This document shows positions 47,246-61,300 of a DNA stretch of 64,000 nt, one piece after another. The notes under the pieces were generated by a model that ran no database searches, was not told the origin of the DNA, and worked only from the letters and a program-made list of their open reading frames with translations. The position numbers and the translations under genes are program-made. Numbering within the stretch: position 1 is the stretch's first letter; every line of letters starts with the position of its first letter. Origin of the DNA: Climacium dendroides (taxonomy: Eukaryota; Streptophyta; Bryopsida; Hypnales; Climaciaceae); NCBI GenBank assembly GCA_950106755.1, contig OX467087.1:14822047-14886046 (forward strand), given 5' to 3'.

Positions 47246-50200
47246 ATGCCCATTCTCAACCTCCTACATACTATGGCAGATTTGGAGGAGGCAATCCCAA
47301 ATGAGTCTTGTGTCTTGTAATGTCTTGGCAATTTTTTCACACTTGATCTGATTTGACACATGGAGCAAGCAAGCACAAGCTTTTCCACTAGTCCAAGCCA
47401 AAGCAATGCGTACGGGTTAGTGATTTGTGATTTGTTGCTCCAAAGAAGTAGGTAGCATCTTGACTCATTTAAACCCAATAGCAAATCAAAATTGTGGTTG
47501 TGATTGTTGCCAATCTATAGTATGCACTTGCATGATGAACTAATGTTTTGTTCTATTTTGACATTGATTCATTGGTTGGAAATTTTATATGAGTGGACAG
47601 GAATGACATCTTACAACCCAAGCATAAGGTGTTTTTGAGCCATAGTGGTGCCCAAAAAGGGTTTGTGGAACAATTGTGTGTGGACTTGGAGAGATGTGAC
47701 CGCCACTCATTTTTCGATAAGCGGAGGGATTGCTTACCCATTGGAAAGGCTTTTCCAAGGCTCATCTTTGAAGCCATTGAACAATGTGAAGTTGGTGTGG
47801 TGGTGCTATCAGAGGAATTCTTCACTTCCAAATGGCCCATGTTGGAGTTGGTGGCCATGACAAATGTCCAAAAGAAGAAACCAAGCTTCACAATCATGCC
47901 AATCCTACTTGGCATGACACTTTCACAATGTCGTGATGCAAATAACCATCAAAGATGGTTATCCTTATGGCATCTTTGGGCCAAAGATGATAGTCGGATT
48001 GATGTGAAGGATTGGGAGAATGCGTTGCAATTGTTTGGCCCAACTAGTGCCTTGAAATACAACTTGGAGTTGGGAGAAGTAAAATTTCGAGAAGAGATAG
48101 TTGAAGCCATTTGTGCTTTGGTTCCCCCTGGGACAAGGTTTGAAGACTCCCACATTCAAGGAAGGTTACGTTTATGCAAGGTTTGTGTGCAAGTCAATCA
48201 TTTGGAATGCCTCTTCCATGTTCTCGTTGTCCTCATGCTTTTTGACAACAATGCTGATGATAACATTTGAATGTTGAAGAATATCCGCTTGTGTTGGTAG
48301 TGATGAATTTATTTTGTGTGAATTCCTTGATTTTAATAGATTTCCACCTCTCTTGGTTGATGTCTAGGTGATCCATGAAACTATCAAGGAATCAAAAGTG
48401 TCCTCTTTGTATGGGGTGCGTATAGTAGGCTTATATGGAGTTGGAGGTATTGGGAAAACCACCATTTGCAAAGCTATGTGTAATGATTTATTAGAGGAGT
48501 TTGGGAGCAAAGTTGCTCATGTGGAGTTGGGAAGCCGAAGTGAAGAAGATTTATTGAAAGAAGTTCTAAGAAAGCTTACAGACAAGAATCTTGAAGTTTT
48601 GGGAGCAATGGATGTTGACAAGGTATGATGAAATGGCCATCTTTAGAAAAGCATGGATTTATTTCATACATTCATTAGGTGTGTTGTAGTTGCTTTTGGA
48701 GTGGATTCCATGTTCCTTAACTTCTAGAATGATTTAAATTTGTTGTGGCTCTATTTGTTTTACTAAACTTGAGATGCTATGGGCATGCAGTATCGTCACC
48801 ACCTCATGAGAGATATGATGAATGCCAAAGTTTTTTTGGCAATTGATAATGTGTCAAGTGCAACCTTCAAGCAAGCTTTGACTCTTCTACGTGCCAACTA
48901 TGGACTTGGAAGTGTGGTGCTTGTGACAGCACGTTCTATAAATGAATTGACGGCTTTGAGGATTGATGCAAGTGCATGCATGGAGATGCCTGAGTTGGAC
49001 ATGGAGGAGGCTAGGTCTTTATTCCTTTATCATGCTTTGTGCATCCCTTCCACCTACTCTAGCAACAAAGATGACCTTAAGTTGATCTCGTCTTGTGTGG
49101 AGCGTTGTCATTTCAAGAAAGGTGATGGCTATCGTCACCATTACCACCCCTTGGCATTGCAAGTGTTGGGTGAGCAACTTGGGTGTGTTGGATATGTTTG
49201 TGAACGATGGTGGTCTCTTTTGGATGAGCTTGATTATTTGAATCCTTTTGGAGAAGTCCACCACCCTGTTTTTTCCATCTTGAGAAGAAGCTTTGATGCC
49301 CTAAATTCTCAAGATCAACTTCTATTCATGGATGTGGCGTTGTTTTCTCCCTACAATGATCTTGACTTTTGGAGGGATTCATTCAAGTGGAATATATTTG
49401 AATGGCTTGGTATGGTCCATGGGATCCCATTGAAAAGTGTGATGGAACGGGTGAGTATTTAGACTTCATACTTTTTGATATTTGAGGGTTTAGTTGTTGG
49501 ATCTTTTTTGTTTCCATTTTACTAACTTTCAATGCTATTTTCAAAATGGGATCTTGAGGCACGGAGAATTCATACATTCATCTATTGAGATGAGTTTCTA
49601 GTCATCCAAATAGTCCTTAGGGGGTCTGAGATTGAGGGTGCATGTAGAGTTGAAATCCTACTTGGCTTCCAATCTATTCTATTGAATTGAAAGGCATAAT
49701 AACTTGCAATTTAATTGTTGAAACCTTGACCTACAACCCATAAGGCTCTAAAATCTTGTGAAGCATTGATGTGCACTAGTGATATGTATTAGATTATTGA
49801 AATTCTTTTGGAGAATTGTTTGAAGCCCTATCCATGGTTGATAGCCTGTGTGCTAGTTTTATGCAAATTTGCCAATGTATAAAGTTTGTCTATATTAATT
49901 TTTTAAGTAGAATGAACCTTGAGGGATTTGTTTTCTTTCTAACCTTTTATGTTTTCATTTATTTGTGTGTAGTTGGAGAACTTGAAGAGGAAATCAGTAT
50001 TGGAGAATCTTGGTGATGGATTTGTTCGAATTGGTATGCACGACTTGTGGCGTGAGTTTGCAAGATTGGAGACCAAAGCTATTGAGTTTGAGAAAAGACA
50101 ATGGATTTATATGTACAATATGCTTGAGGAAGGCAACTTCACCAATGGTGGTTGTTTGGTAAACGCGAGGAGGATGTATTTCTTGGCTAAGGGATTGATG

Positions 50201-52084
50201 AAGTTGGAAGATGTGGATTTTTCTTGTTTCCCCAATGTGGGGATTTTGAAGTTCAATGTAGGCTTTGATCTTGATCTGGACCTAAGAGGTTTTAAACACC
50301 TCAAGAGTTTGGAATTGGAATATAGTGTTTTCAAACCAAAGATTTCAATCTCCCTTGTTGGATTGGGTTCCTTGTTGAAGTTGGGCTTTCTACGATGGTT
50401 TAACATCCCATCAAGTTCACCTTCCATTGACGAGATTGGTTGTTTGACAAACCTTCGAGTGTTGGATCTATACCAATGTGGCCATTTACCAGATCTTAGC
50501 AACCTCGTTCTTCTTCAAGTAGCTTGTTTTCCTGAAACTAAGTCAATTGTAACCCTCACTGGTTTAAGTTCGAAGCACACCAACTTGCAATTCTTGGATT
50601 TGAGTGGTTGCTCGTCATTGGAGAGTTGCCCAGGTGTGAGTGAATTAGTTGCGTTGCAAGAACTTTGTTTTAAATATTGTTTCAAGTTGAAAGAGGTGTC
50701 GAACTTACAAAAGTTGAAACAACTACGGAAGTTGAATGTGGCCTTGTGTTCGTCACTAATTGGCCTACCGGGTTTAGGTAACCTAGTCAATTTGTTGGAA
50801 CTTCTTGCTTATGGATGCAAGAGCCTTGTAGAAGTGCCAAATATGCGCAACCTCCAAAACTTGAAGACATTGGATGTATCAAAATGCAAACGCATTGAAT
50901 CATTGCCAGGTTTAGAAGAGTTGGTATGTTTGCAATCCCTCCAAATGTTGGATTGTAAGAATCTCATCCATGTGCCAAATATGCACAAGCTCACAAATCT
51001 TCAAATTTTGGCATTGAATCTAAATTGCTCTCCACAGGCTTCCACAGGATGGAGTGACTTAATTTCGCTTCGAAGTTTGGATGTCAAAATTAATGAGTTG
51101 TATGATGGGCCTAACTTATGCAAGCTTACAAAGCTAGAAATGCTCCACATTTTTGGATGGCCAAGGCATGGGTTTTCAAGTTTATCTAAATTAGTATTGT
51201 TGGAATCCCTCACTATCGACAATTGCGAGGGTGTGCATGTGCTACCTGATCTCAAGAGGTTATCAAGGCTACATTATATGAAATTGCGAAGGTGTGATTT
51301 TGAGGATTTGTCTGGTTTGATCAACTTGACCAGTTTGAAGGAGCTAAAGGTCACTGATTGTGACAAGTTGGATACGTTACTAGATCTACAAGAGCTTGGC
51401 AAGCTAAAAGATTTGTCTGTTAAGCGTGGTTTACACTTAAGAGATGTCCATAGCATCTCTAGGGTGCGGAACTTGAAAGTACTCAAGGTGAGTGGACATC
51501 CCTGGCTTCGTGATAACCTTGGTTTGGACCTCCAAGCATTGACAGGTCTTCGTGAATTAGATGTGTCCCATGATGGATTTGAAGATTTGCAAGGATTGAC
51601 CGCTTGTTCGCACCTCCGCGATTTGAATTGTAGTGGATGTCCCATTCAAGAGCTCCCGGACTTGACCAACTTTCCAGAATTGGTCATTCTCAATATGCGG
51701 GATTGTGTGAACTTAACGAAGTTAACCTGTACGGGGCCTTTGAATTTGGAGTTTTTCAGTTTGAATGTTAGAGGGTGTGTGAGGTTGCAAGCTCTACCAG
51801 ATCTCACAAACTCAAGGAAGATGCTATTTCTTAATGTGTCAAATAGTGGCGTGTTGTTGAGTGCCCAACTCATTCAAGACATGAAAGTACGGTGGCCTTC
51901 CATGCGTTTATCCGCCCAAGATACTTCATCTTGGCCTTCCATAGATTTGATCACCCAAGATATTTCATCTCAAGTGCAACATCAAGGAAATCCTCGTGGG
52001 TTTTGGCATCGTAGTCTAGAAATGATCACGTCACTTCATTGTGGATGCACTAGGACATCATCAAGAGTCACTCATCCCAATTGA
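47246..52084 (+). CDS. TNL-2: TIR-NBS-LRR immune receptor, five coding exons
   Basis: Coding exons are 47246-47316, 47601-48180, 48368-48622, 48791-49450 and 49973-52084, giving 1225 residues. It is a paralogue of TNL-1 with identical intron positions and phases. The linker after exon 1 is ten residues shorter, and there is one extra residue in the last exon. The TIR starts at about residue 33, with catalytic Glu106 in KWPMLELV. The P-loop GVGGIGKTT is at 241-249, the RNBS-B-like motif reads VLVTARS, and MHD is at 544-546. About twenty leucine-rich repeats end in a Cys/Arg-rich tail (SLHCGCTRTSSRVTHPN) identical to TNL-1. TIR and NB-ARC differ from TNL-1 at few positions; the repeats differ more, as expected for the ligand-sensing part. 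The gene appears intact, with a leader distinct from that of TNL-1 upstream of 45.7 kb. Confidence 0.88.
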
Positions 52085-53459
52085 TGTTGTTTTAGTCGAG
52101 AGCTTTTAAACTTCAAAGCTTTGGTTAGCCAATCTCAAGTTGTCATGCATTTGGAGTGAGTAATGCTTCAATTAAGTTAGGGTCTTAGAGCATCCCCACC
52201 AGCTCTTCCATTTCTCTATCTGTTTACTGAGCTTGGGACATCAAATAGGGATGAGACCTTGCGAGTTCTCCATATGAGCCTCTGGATATAACATTGGAGA
52301 AGAGTTTTACAAAAATCTATATATTTTAGAAATACAAGTTTTGGATAAAGGTTGGTGCAGTGAAATTTTTGTATCTCTATCTGCGTATGAGGTCCTCTCG
52401 CTAAAGCTTTAAGGATACGGAATTCATTGGTGGGGATGCTATTAGGAACTCCAATGTTTATAAAACTTTCTTCTTGTGAGACTTGTGATTGAATACGTTG
52501 TGAGTATTTGGATGGAGTTGTAGTATGCATCCTAAGCTTTTTTTTGGCACATGTATACTTGTTGGCTATTTTGTTCATGCAAATATCTAGCTATTCTATA
52601 TTGTCAATGGTGACAAGGAGCAATAATGTATTTAGATTGTAATCCTTTGGTCCAATATTTAATTGAACCTAGCGAGAAGTACAAAATAGAAATAGTTGGG
52701 TAGGCTTTACCTTTGTAAAATGGGAGTAATAAAGTTCTTCAACAAGCCATGCAAAAACCTTCTTCCTTAGATTTTTATTGCATTCTAAATGGATTTAGAT
52801 GCATAGTCTAATTATACAACTTTTGAGTATGAGACGTGTGGCCTTTATGGATACATCGATAATCAATAATTTGAATATGCTTTTGCAAAATCATAGTTTA
52901 ATCCTTAAATGTCCACGTGGACATTTTGGGTCCGAAGGATGACAAAAGAACTATCTACTGAATGTAAGGTCATTTTTGATCATGGAGTCATGACACATCA
53001 CAAAAGGCAGGAAATAGCGTCATTTAGTGCAATCTTATCTTAAGGGACATTAGATAGTAAAAAGATGGTTGCAATATTTGCATAAACAGTGTCAGGCCTA
53101 TATTGCCCTCCTTGCAATTTCTATGAGGGCAGTACGAACTACTCTCTTGTGCAACTGCCGGGATTCATATCTTATCGTATGGTCACAGCACTATCACGAG
53201 CAATTCCCATTTCCACAGCACTTCCCTTCCCTTCCTCAGAAATGGGTGTTGCTTGTACGTCTCTATCTATACAAACTTCAGCATGGCTGCACCCACAGTA
53301 CTGTTTAGTATGAAAAATGAACTCCTAGAAGAAGAATATAGCACAGGTTAATATATGATTTTCCCACAATATCAATGTCCTACTTAGAAAAGGAAGCCAA
53401 AATACGAGAGTGGACTACAAAGTTGAACTTCAAATGAACTGAAAATATGAAGTGCCAAA

Positions 53460-53810
53460 CAAGAAAACATTTCTACAAACAATGCATACCAACTTCGATC
53501 TAGTCCTCTTCGGCTATACATTGAATCACAAGAAAAGAGAGAGACATGAGAGTAACAGTAACTAACCACTTCATCTTGTCTTCCATGTCTGCAGCAAGGT
53601 CGACCACCAGCAAAGCGACCTCTGCAATGCAATAATTATGTGATTGAATGACAGAAAGGAAAGAGTAGCAGTATGCAGACATACACAACACTCCTTTCTC
53701 CAATACGAACTGGAATAACTTAGAAATTCTGCGCACTTGCTGATGAAAGCTGGAGCTGAATCCACGAAGCTGAAATCAGCTCCGCAATTGTGAAGCTCTT
53801 GTTCTAGCTA
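53460..53810 (-). pseudogene. Exon-like fragment of an unrecognised minus-strand gene, copy 2
   Basis: Counterpart of 35960-36310. Here the piece after the acceptor TGCATTGCAG is longer and open, encoding EVALLVVDLAADMEDKMKW before a GTTAGT donor. A preceding piece could encode QQVRRISKLFQFVLEKG. Phases between the pieces cannot be settled by eye and no further exons are clear, so a gene fragment is the most likely reading. Confidence 0.22.
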
Positions 53811-54074
53811 AGTCAATTTCCTTTCTGATTTCACTAAAACAGCAGTTAATGGCCGGGCTGCTCGAGTGCACCATGGGCTTGGCACTGTAGACAGCGCGAG
53901 AACAGTGTCCTCTAGGGTGTTTCACAAGGTACTCCCTTGTGTTGTTTAGTATTTGTCGTCAAATTATTGGAAGAATAAATCTGATAGAATGTCTTTTTTT
54001 TCATAGGCCCTTTATAGTGCAAAATAATCCTTACAGTTGTGCTTGTGGTGGTTGAAGTTGCCATTTGACCTTGC

Positions 54075-54304
54075 TTAATCATTAAAGATCGAGGTGGACA
54101 TTTGGTGTCCGATGGATGATAGAAAATCTTTTAGTGTAGGATAGAAGTGCAACTATTCATCTTCGAAATTTTATGTGAAAAGGAAATTTGTTATACAACA
54201 CTTTGACTTCCAATGAGTACTTTTGGATTCCTTTTAGACCAATGATTTCCATTGTATTAAAACGGATGATTTCCACGGTCACCAATACATTGTTTAAGGG
54301 TTAA
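54075..54304. mobile_element. Short TTAA-flanked MITE, copy 2
   Basis: The same element and place as 36863-37092. The left end has decayed to TTAATCATTAAAG while the right end is intact (TTTAAGGGTTAA). Its presence in both copies dates it before the duplication. Confidence 0.4.
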
Positions 54305-55356
54305 AACATTCTTCGTTCAAGCATCAACTTGATCTAGTCTAAGTTTTTGTTTAATGATATTGAAGGTACTTAGGGTTATATTAAATATGATAGATTATTT
54401 GAAATGGTTTAATATACTGCAAGCAATATTGACTCATAATTTGACACAAGCTATGTCTTGTTGTGTAGTTGATAGATCAAAGTTGTATGCTATTTTTGGC
54501 ATTCATTTTTATCCCACATGTTTTGACACTTGTCTCATGTTGGACATCACTCCAATAGTTCCTTTTGAATGCTTGAGATGTACTTCAACTTACATTGATT
54601 CTAGACTTGATTGATAGAACTTGGTAAAATAATCCAACCTTTGATAGGCAAACCACCGATGAAATACATCCAAGGAATGGTTCATTGTAATCTTACATCA
54701 ACCCATAACAAACTTTTTCTAAAAAATGAGATAAAGAATATATATTAGGTTGATTAAAGGCCAAAATCAATGCCTTGGATGGTTTGCCTATTATGGAGTT
54801 ATTGTGACTACTTTAGGAACTTCTACCTTTTTAGTGTAAATTCATTAGAAAAGTGATTTTTTAATTTGTTCATATTGTGGCCATATTAGAAAATATTGTA
54901 ACTACTTCAAGTGGTAAGATGACCATTATGAATATACTTTTTGTTGTTTGGGGGGTAGCTTATAGACTCTTTAGGGCCAATTGGGCAACACACTTCAAAA
55001 ATTCATAATAAACTCATACTTTGTCAAATAAAATAAAATTTCAATTGCTCTCTTCATTTCTCCCATTTGTCTTTATAAGAAAAAAAAATCTGAATTTTTT
55101 TGCTAATGGTAGTAGGGCAAGCCATTCCTTTTGCTTGTAGTAGTTAGTTTACCTTATTCGCTTGGTACTAATGTGGGAAGTCTATAAATCTCCCATCTCG
55201 GAGATGAAACTAAATTTGGAGGAAGTGAAGCTTCTTGAAATATTTTTCAATATATTTTCCTTGAAAGACAAGTGGAATTGGCATCTAACTGAAGTTGTTT
55301 CATATTTTTTTGAGCTTTGTGGGATTAGTTATGAAATTTAAAAGTTGAAATGGTTT

Positions 55357-55490
55357 AGGGTTCTAAAATCGCCCACCTCCTCAAATGTACACTATTTATA
55401 CATTGTTGAAGGCTACAAAAAAACAACATATACAAATAGTATACATTTGAGGAGGTGGGCGATTATAGAGCCTGTATGCTTTTAGAACCT
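55357..55490. repeat. Hairpin-forming inverted repeat with arms of about 35 bp
   Basis: The left arm near 55368-55403 reads ATCGCCCACCTCCTCAAATG and continues in matching sequence. The right arm near 55430-55463 is its reverse complement with only a few mismatches, and the loop is about 27 bp. An outer pair GGTTCTAAAA / TTTTAGAACC extends the fold, interrupted on the right by about 15 extra bases. It may be a small foldback MITE or a small-RNA precursor. Confidence 0.65.
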
Positions 55491-57445
55491 CTTGCCTCAC
55501 CAAGTGCTCACTTTGAACCACTTATATTCTAAAGATAGTTGAGGTTTAGTTTGCAGAATCAATTGGAGAATTTTTTTTTGAATTGCAACCTAGCCCAAAC
55601 CTATGACTACATGCGTCAAAGTGTGGTTAAAATTGGAGTTAGTATTTAGTATGTGAAAGATTACTTTTTTAGTTTAGAGAATTTCTTAATAGAAGTCTAA
55701 GTTACAAATCATTTTGAGAGGAAAATGGAAAGTAAAATGTTGACTTTACACTGAAAATTCAAACAATGCGTTAGATGGCATAACCAAAAAGTGAAGAAAG
55801 ATGTTTTTCAAATTAAAGCACATCAAGAGCTCAACAATACAATTGATTTGTCAAGATTTCCTTCCAATCCAAAGATTTCCAATCCATTGAATCTAAAAGG
55901 AAGTAATAATTATCATGCCTTCTTGTAAAAAGTATAAACTAAGAATATGAGCCTATAATTAATATTTGAGATCTACCTAGAGGTCATCTTAAAAGTTTTG
56001 GATTTTTTTGAATTGTAGAAGTTAATTTTCTAAAAAATCAATTGCTTAAACCAATGTAGGAAAATTCTTAGAAATGATCAAAGTTGCAATAAAATTTCAT
56101 TAAAAATTAAGATGGAACTTTTAACATAACAATGTGCTTCAACAAGTTTCAAAGCATTCCAACACCAACAAGTACCCAAACGGACAACTCGAACAATTCT
56201 CAATGAAATTTAAACAAATTCAAGGCATTAATTGTTGCCACAAGGGAATATGACATCCACTCAATAAAGCCAAAGTGAAGTCTTTTCTCACTCCAACAAC
56301 TCTATTGAACACTTCAAACAAGTCAAAATCCTTGAAAGACGTAAATTCCTTTATTTGGGATTGTATAATTCCTTATTTTGACAATTTGCAACTTTTATGA
56401 GTTTGAATGAACTAAGAAAAAGGAAAAAGTTGTGTACACTAATTTGGACCTTTTGAAGTTAATGATGCAATCCATTTGTTTTGTGGAGTTTCTTTTTTCT
56501 AAAAATTAGAAAATAGTCCATCAATAAATTTGATTTTCTTTAGTAACTAGAAGTTAAAGACTACAAATCTTGGGGTTAAACAAGAAAGGGGGATTTTTTA
56601 AAATGTATAAAGAGCCATCCCTTCTCTCTCCAAACCAAATCCATTATTGATGAACATATCTTTGTCTTTTTTGTCATATGAAGGGCAATAGTACAAATAA
56701 AAAGTGATTGCACTTGATTGTAAGCTATTTTGAAATCAAAAATGATAATTTTTTTGCATAAAATGACCAACCTCTATTTAAAAGGGTGTGTGGCGGATTT
56801 TAAATACCTACAATTATTTTGAGCACATTGAAAGTTCATTGGTTATTCATACTATGGCAAAAAAATATGCTAAAGGAATTCTAAATTCCCTTTGGTTCCC
56901 ATCAATAGCCTTGAAAATCTTTGGCAAAAGTTTTGTCAATCAACTTATAGAAAATACGTTCAAGCACTTATTAAGGCAATTATAGATGTAATGTAGGCAA
57001 ACTCAAAATTGCCTCCAATCTAATTGTGAGTCTTATTCCTATACCAATTTCAATTTGTTGTATCCTAATATAGTAAAAATTGTCCAATAGATCCCATTAT
57101 GACACATAATTGTGGAATTGGATTGAAAATAACAATTTTGAGAATTTGGTGAATACTACCATATATTTTTTATATATGGGAGAATATCCATCAATTATTC
57201 TACAATTGTAAGAGACAAAATTTTGGATTACCATTGCAAATGTATAGGAAATTGAGAGAGCCACATGAGCATCTAAATTGATGAATACAGTCTTTCCATA
57301 GGGACAACAATGGAAAGCTACAATTTTTTGCTTTGATCATGTACAATGTTTTCTTACTAAAAATAAATTGATCAAAATACAAATGGAACATCTTCTTATT
57401 TTTTATCTTATTTATTGTCCTATTGTCAAAAAAATGATGAATTCA

Positions 57446-57496
<51 letters not shown>

Positions 57497-58344
57497 ATGA
57501 TCAAAGGTACAACAATAGGTCATCCTACCTTACTGACCTTAGCTTGGAAATGAGAGCCAACAAATGCAATCTTGCCTTAATCAATAAGCACTCCAATATC
57601 CATATTTTGGATAATGAACAAAATGCTTCAAATAAATGCTTTGTCTAAATGTATTCCCATTGATCAAACAATTCTCAAATCTTTATAAGATGACCTTTTT
57701 ATGACCAATTTCACTTCCAACCAATCATTGCTAAACTTTGTCATTTTACAACTACATAGTGCCATATGGAGACTTTTCACAAAAACAATTTATGGTCATA
57801 TAGATCATACTCAACAAAAGTGTACTTGACAAATTTGGAGGGCAAGCAAAAGCTAACATTAATCCTAAAAGGATATTAAGGCCAAAAAGCGGCCAATGCA
57901 TGACTTTGAATATTGTTGTAAAAAAAAAGAATGTACATATTGATCTAAAAAATTGAATCATTATTGACTACGTACCTATTTCTAAGACAACATTCTTCTA
58001 GGAATAACTTTAGAAGAACACCCTATCACCAAAGCAATCCGTCAAAATTGTCAAATTTCTGGATGAATACGTGCATTCCTCATTCATCCAACACTTCTAG
58101 TCCTCGGCGTCCCACTTGTACCTGCTCATCACTCTGGCACTGCTCCCGTTTCTGACTGTTTATCATCAGCCAGCTGCCTGGCGTCAGCGATCGGCGTTGT
58201 GCTTCTTGTAGAAGTGACGATACACTTCGTGTCTCTTGTCCTGCTCACCACGCTCTAGCATCGTCAACTCTCCTTTGCTCAGGTCTTCCAGACAATCGCT
58301 CACTTTCTTCTCCTCCTGATCCCCGTTTCGGAGTACCTTTCCTC
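55491..58344. other. AT-rich intergenic DNA upstream of the TTC38-like gene
   Basis: No gene recognised. A TA dinucleotide run lies at about 57450-57493. From about 58.0 kb the sequence becomes GC-richer and probably contains the promoter and 5' untranslated region of the next gene, but I can point to no specific element. Confidence 0.5.
57450..57493. repeat. TA dinucleotide microsatellite
   Basis: About 22 uninterrupted TA repeats. Confidence 0.97.
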
Positions 58345-61300
58345 ATGGCGGAGGGCGTGGACGGGGGCAGTTACACGCGCTCTTCCTCTCCACACGTTCA
58401 CCAACACGATGCGCCACCAGCTCTTTGTGATTCTACCACTGCTGCTATTGCTGTGAACGAGGAGGTGGAGGACGAGGAGTATCGTACGGATCTCTGGGGA
58501 TATCCAGTGCATACGCGATCCGACAGCTGCGTTTCCTTTATCAATGCGTTCTACCATCAGGTTTGTTGCTGGATATTTCTTTCTCGATTAGGAACAGGCG
58601 TTAGTAGCAGGAAGAGATTTTTAAAATTGATTGTGTATTGGTTTGTGTATTTGAAAACAGATTAGGACTGACTGTGGAATTTAGATTTGTTTGGGATCGA
58701 GGGAGCAGGTTTCTGGCAGTGCGTGTTAGGTTAATGGCAGAAGAAGTTGACCCTCAACTACATCCTCGTATCCTAATCTTGCGAAGCTTAAGGAAATTCT
58801 TTGTCTTCGAATTTAGTATAATTCAGCCGAGTTTCGTCAAGCGAAAGTTCCGTCAAGCAGTGGGAACAGGAAGAGCTGGAAAAGTTTAAAGAACTATACT
58901 CTGATTTGGTTTGTGTTTGTGAAGAAAGATTGGGACTATGCAGAACTGGACGTGCCTTTGGCTTAGTTTAGAGTTGTTTAGGATTGAGGGAGCCGGTTTC
59001 TGGTAGTGCATGTTAGGTTACATCGGCAGGATTAATTAGAATGACAACTATCCTCGCGTAACTTAATTTTTGTTACGGAGCTGAAAAATTGCTGCATCTG
59101 CGAATTTATAATAGTTCATTAGCCTTCTGTTACTTTGATTTGGAGCTTGTTCATTAGAGTTCCGTCACTTTCGCGTGGATTTGCTACTAGACAGAATTTA
59201 TCTTAGTTTATCAGAATTCTATCACTTTGACTCTGACAAAATTCTAGACCAATAAATATTGAAAGAAAAATTTAAGCATTATATTAAGAATAAAAGTTGA
59301 TCATAGATTTGCAGTGATCTCAAATGCAATTTTTGGTATTTAGATAAGGAGTGCCAAGATGCTTCTTCGGACGCTTCTTTGGATGAGCAATGGTGCAAGA
59401 AATCACAACTAACAGTTATGCTACTTTGATAGCCATAACCTAATCGGGGGTCTAATGTCGTTGAAGGTAGCATTGCAATTTTTTGTTTCTCCATTTACTT
59501 CCTGTTGCACTTGAGTTGGTTATTGGCAGGAGCAGCTCTAAATGCTCTTACATCATCTTCTTGTTATTCAACATCATTCATCAGTATGAGGGGGAATAAG
59601 CCGTGGAATGTATGGAGAAGGAATTATAATACAACGAAGGATTGAAGTCACCTAGGTAAACTTGTCAGCGACTTTGCGAGATTTCCAGGCTAAAATTCTA
59701 AATAATCATGGTTCTTCACGACATCCTTTTGAAACAAATGGATATAACCTGAAGCCCACACCTTTCGTAAGTCAAGTGAGAAAAGGACAAAGACTGGGTT
59801 TTGCAGATTGCTTCTGGATTTATCTGGTGTACGGAAAGACTCTCATGTGTCGAAGCTTAAACGAAAAGTCTGCTTTTGAAGCTAATTGTCGATTATAATT
59901 ACTTTCATGTTTTAATTGTTCAAAGATGTAGGGTACGACTTCTTCTTTCTATTGGTAAATCGAAGGCATATTAGAGTTTTAGCTCTTTGATTGCTTATTC
60001 GCGATGTGTCAGAAAAGTCTGCTATAGCACTTCAAGGATTATTTACTCGACGACCCCGGCATTGTCTGTCTTGCAAGAACCCCAGCCTTTTCGCGTTCAC
60101 GGGTTATTAATGAAGATTATTTTCTTGAATAATTTAGTTAAACATGGTTCTTATTTTTCATACTGGCATGTGAGTTCAAGATGACAATTATCTTCCTCAA
60201 TCTTCGTATTTTTGAGCTCACGATGGCACTATATCCTGTGATGAATGAAGATAATTGCTGTTTACGTGAATGGAATTGGAGTAGTCGAAAGTTCTAAGAG
60301 AGTGAGGTGCTGGATAGGACCTGATATTGCTCCTTTTTGTATGCTGTTACAGGTGCTGACGTATGGTGCAGACAGGCAAGTTATTCTTAAAGCAACTGAC
60401 GCGGATGGTAGTTGTGTCCTAGCATGCGCATTGGCAGCTAGTTACCTGTTGACTCAGAGCGATTTTGAAGGCAAAGAACGAAGTTTAGAGGCGTATTTGA
60501 ACGCTGCTAAATCTAATTTGGTACTGCAATTTATCCTCTGTCTATTTTTAGTAGTTCCTATTGGTTTCTGTATGATGTAACCGTTTGAGACCCCAAGCGA
60601 GTGGTGGTGTTTGAGATGTCATCGATGAAGCTCACTAGATGTTCATCCGTATGCACAGAACTTTGTTAAAATGTCATGATCTTGCGCAGGCTCGTGCAAG
60701 TAGCTATGAAATGTTAGTGCTGGCAATGGTTACCGCATGGGTACAGGGTCAAATTGGAGAGGTACTTGATTTGCATTTTCAGGTAACTACGTCCTTCAAA
60801 TAGCTCGTATGTCCCTTTATATATTATGTCATCCGCTTTGTACATGTAGAGGGTAGACATTGAGATCCAGATCATTACAGAGGTCTCCCTGTATGATTTA
60901 TATAGAGCTGTATTTCTGAATTATGCATCAATTAGTCATAAGATCTGCAACTGTTTATTTATGGTTTTTTCAAGTCATTTCAAGGATCTCATAATAATGG
61001 TCTATTGGCTCAAAGTGCACTTTTCATCAATTAAAAAGATCAATGTTAATGTTGACTTGCACTGACCTGCGTTTTGTACACTGCTTACCAACAACTCTTG
61101 CACAACTTCCCGACTCATTGGATTGCTTTAGATTGTATATTCGTTTAGTGTGCTGGTTGTGGCAAGCATGATGCTATATCTGGCCTAACGGAGGGAGAAG
61201 TTCTCAACACAATATTTACGCTACATACGCATGTTTCTCAGCTTCTGGCACAGTTTCCGAAAGATTTGGCCTCTCTTAAAAGAGGTCAAACCATCTGCTT

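Larger units (their letters stand above)
45715..55175. repeat. Segmental duplication copy 2 (contains TNL-2)
   Basis: Aligned in order and orientation with 27420-38210, with an offset falling from about 18.3 to 17.2 kb because of insertions and deletions. Coding exons match without internal length change in exons 3 and 4. This copy has extra DNA at about 46741-46972 in the leader intron and a deletion joining CCTCT to AGGGTGTTTCAC near 53914. Confidence 0.85.

Noticed and set aside
47593..48270. TIR frame of copy 2 starting at 47593
   Set aside because: It starts with GTG inside the intron, upstream of the GGACAG acceptor at 47600.
59279..60184. Open frames in 58.6-60.3 kb
   Set aside because: They fall inside the long first intron of the TTC38-like gene and have no recognisable content.
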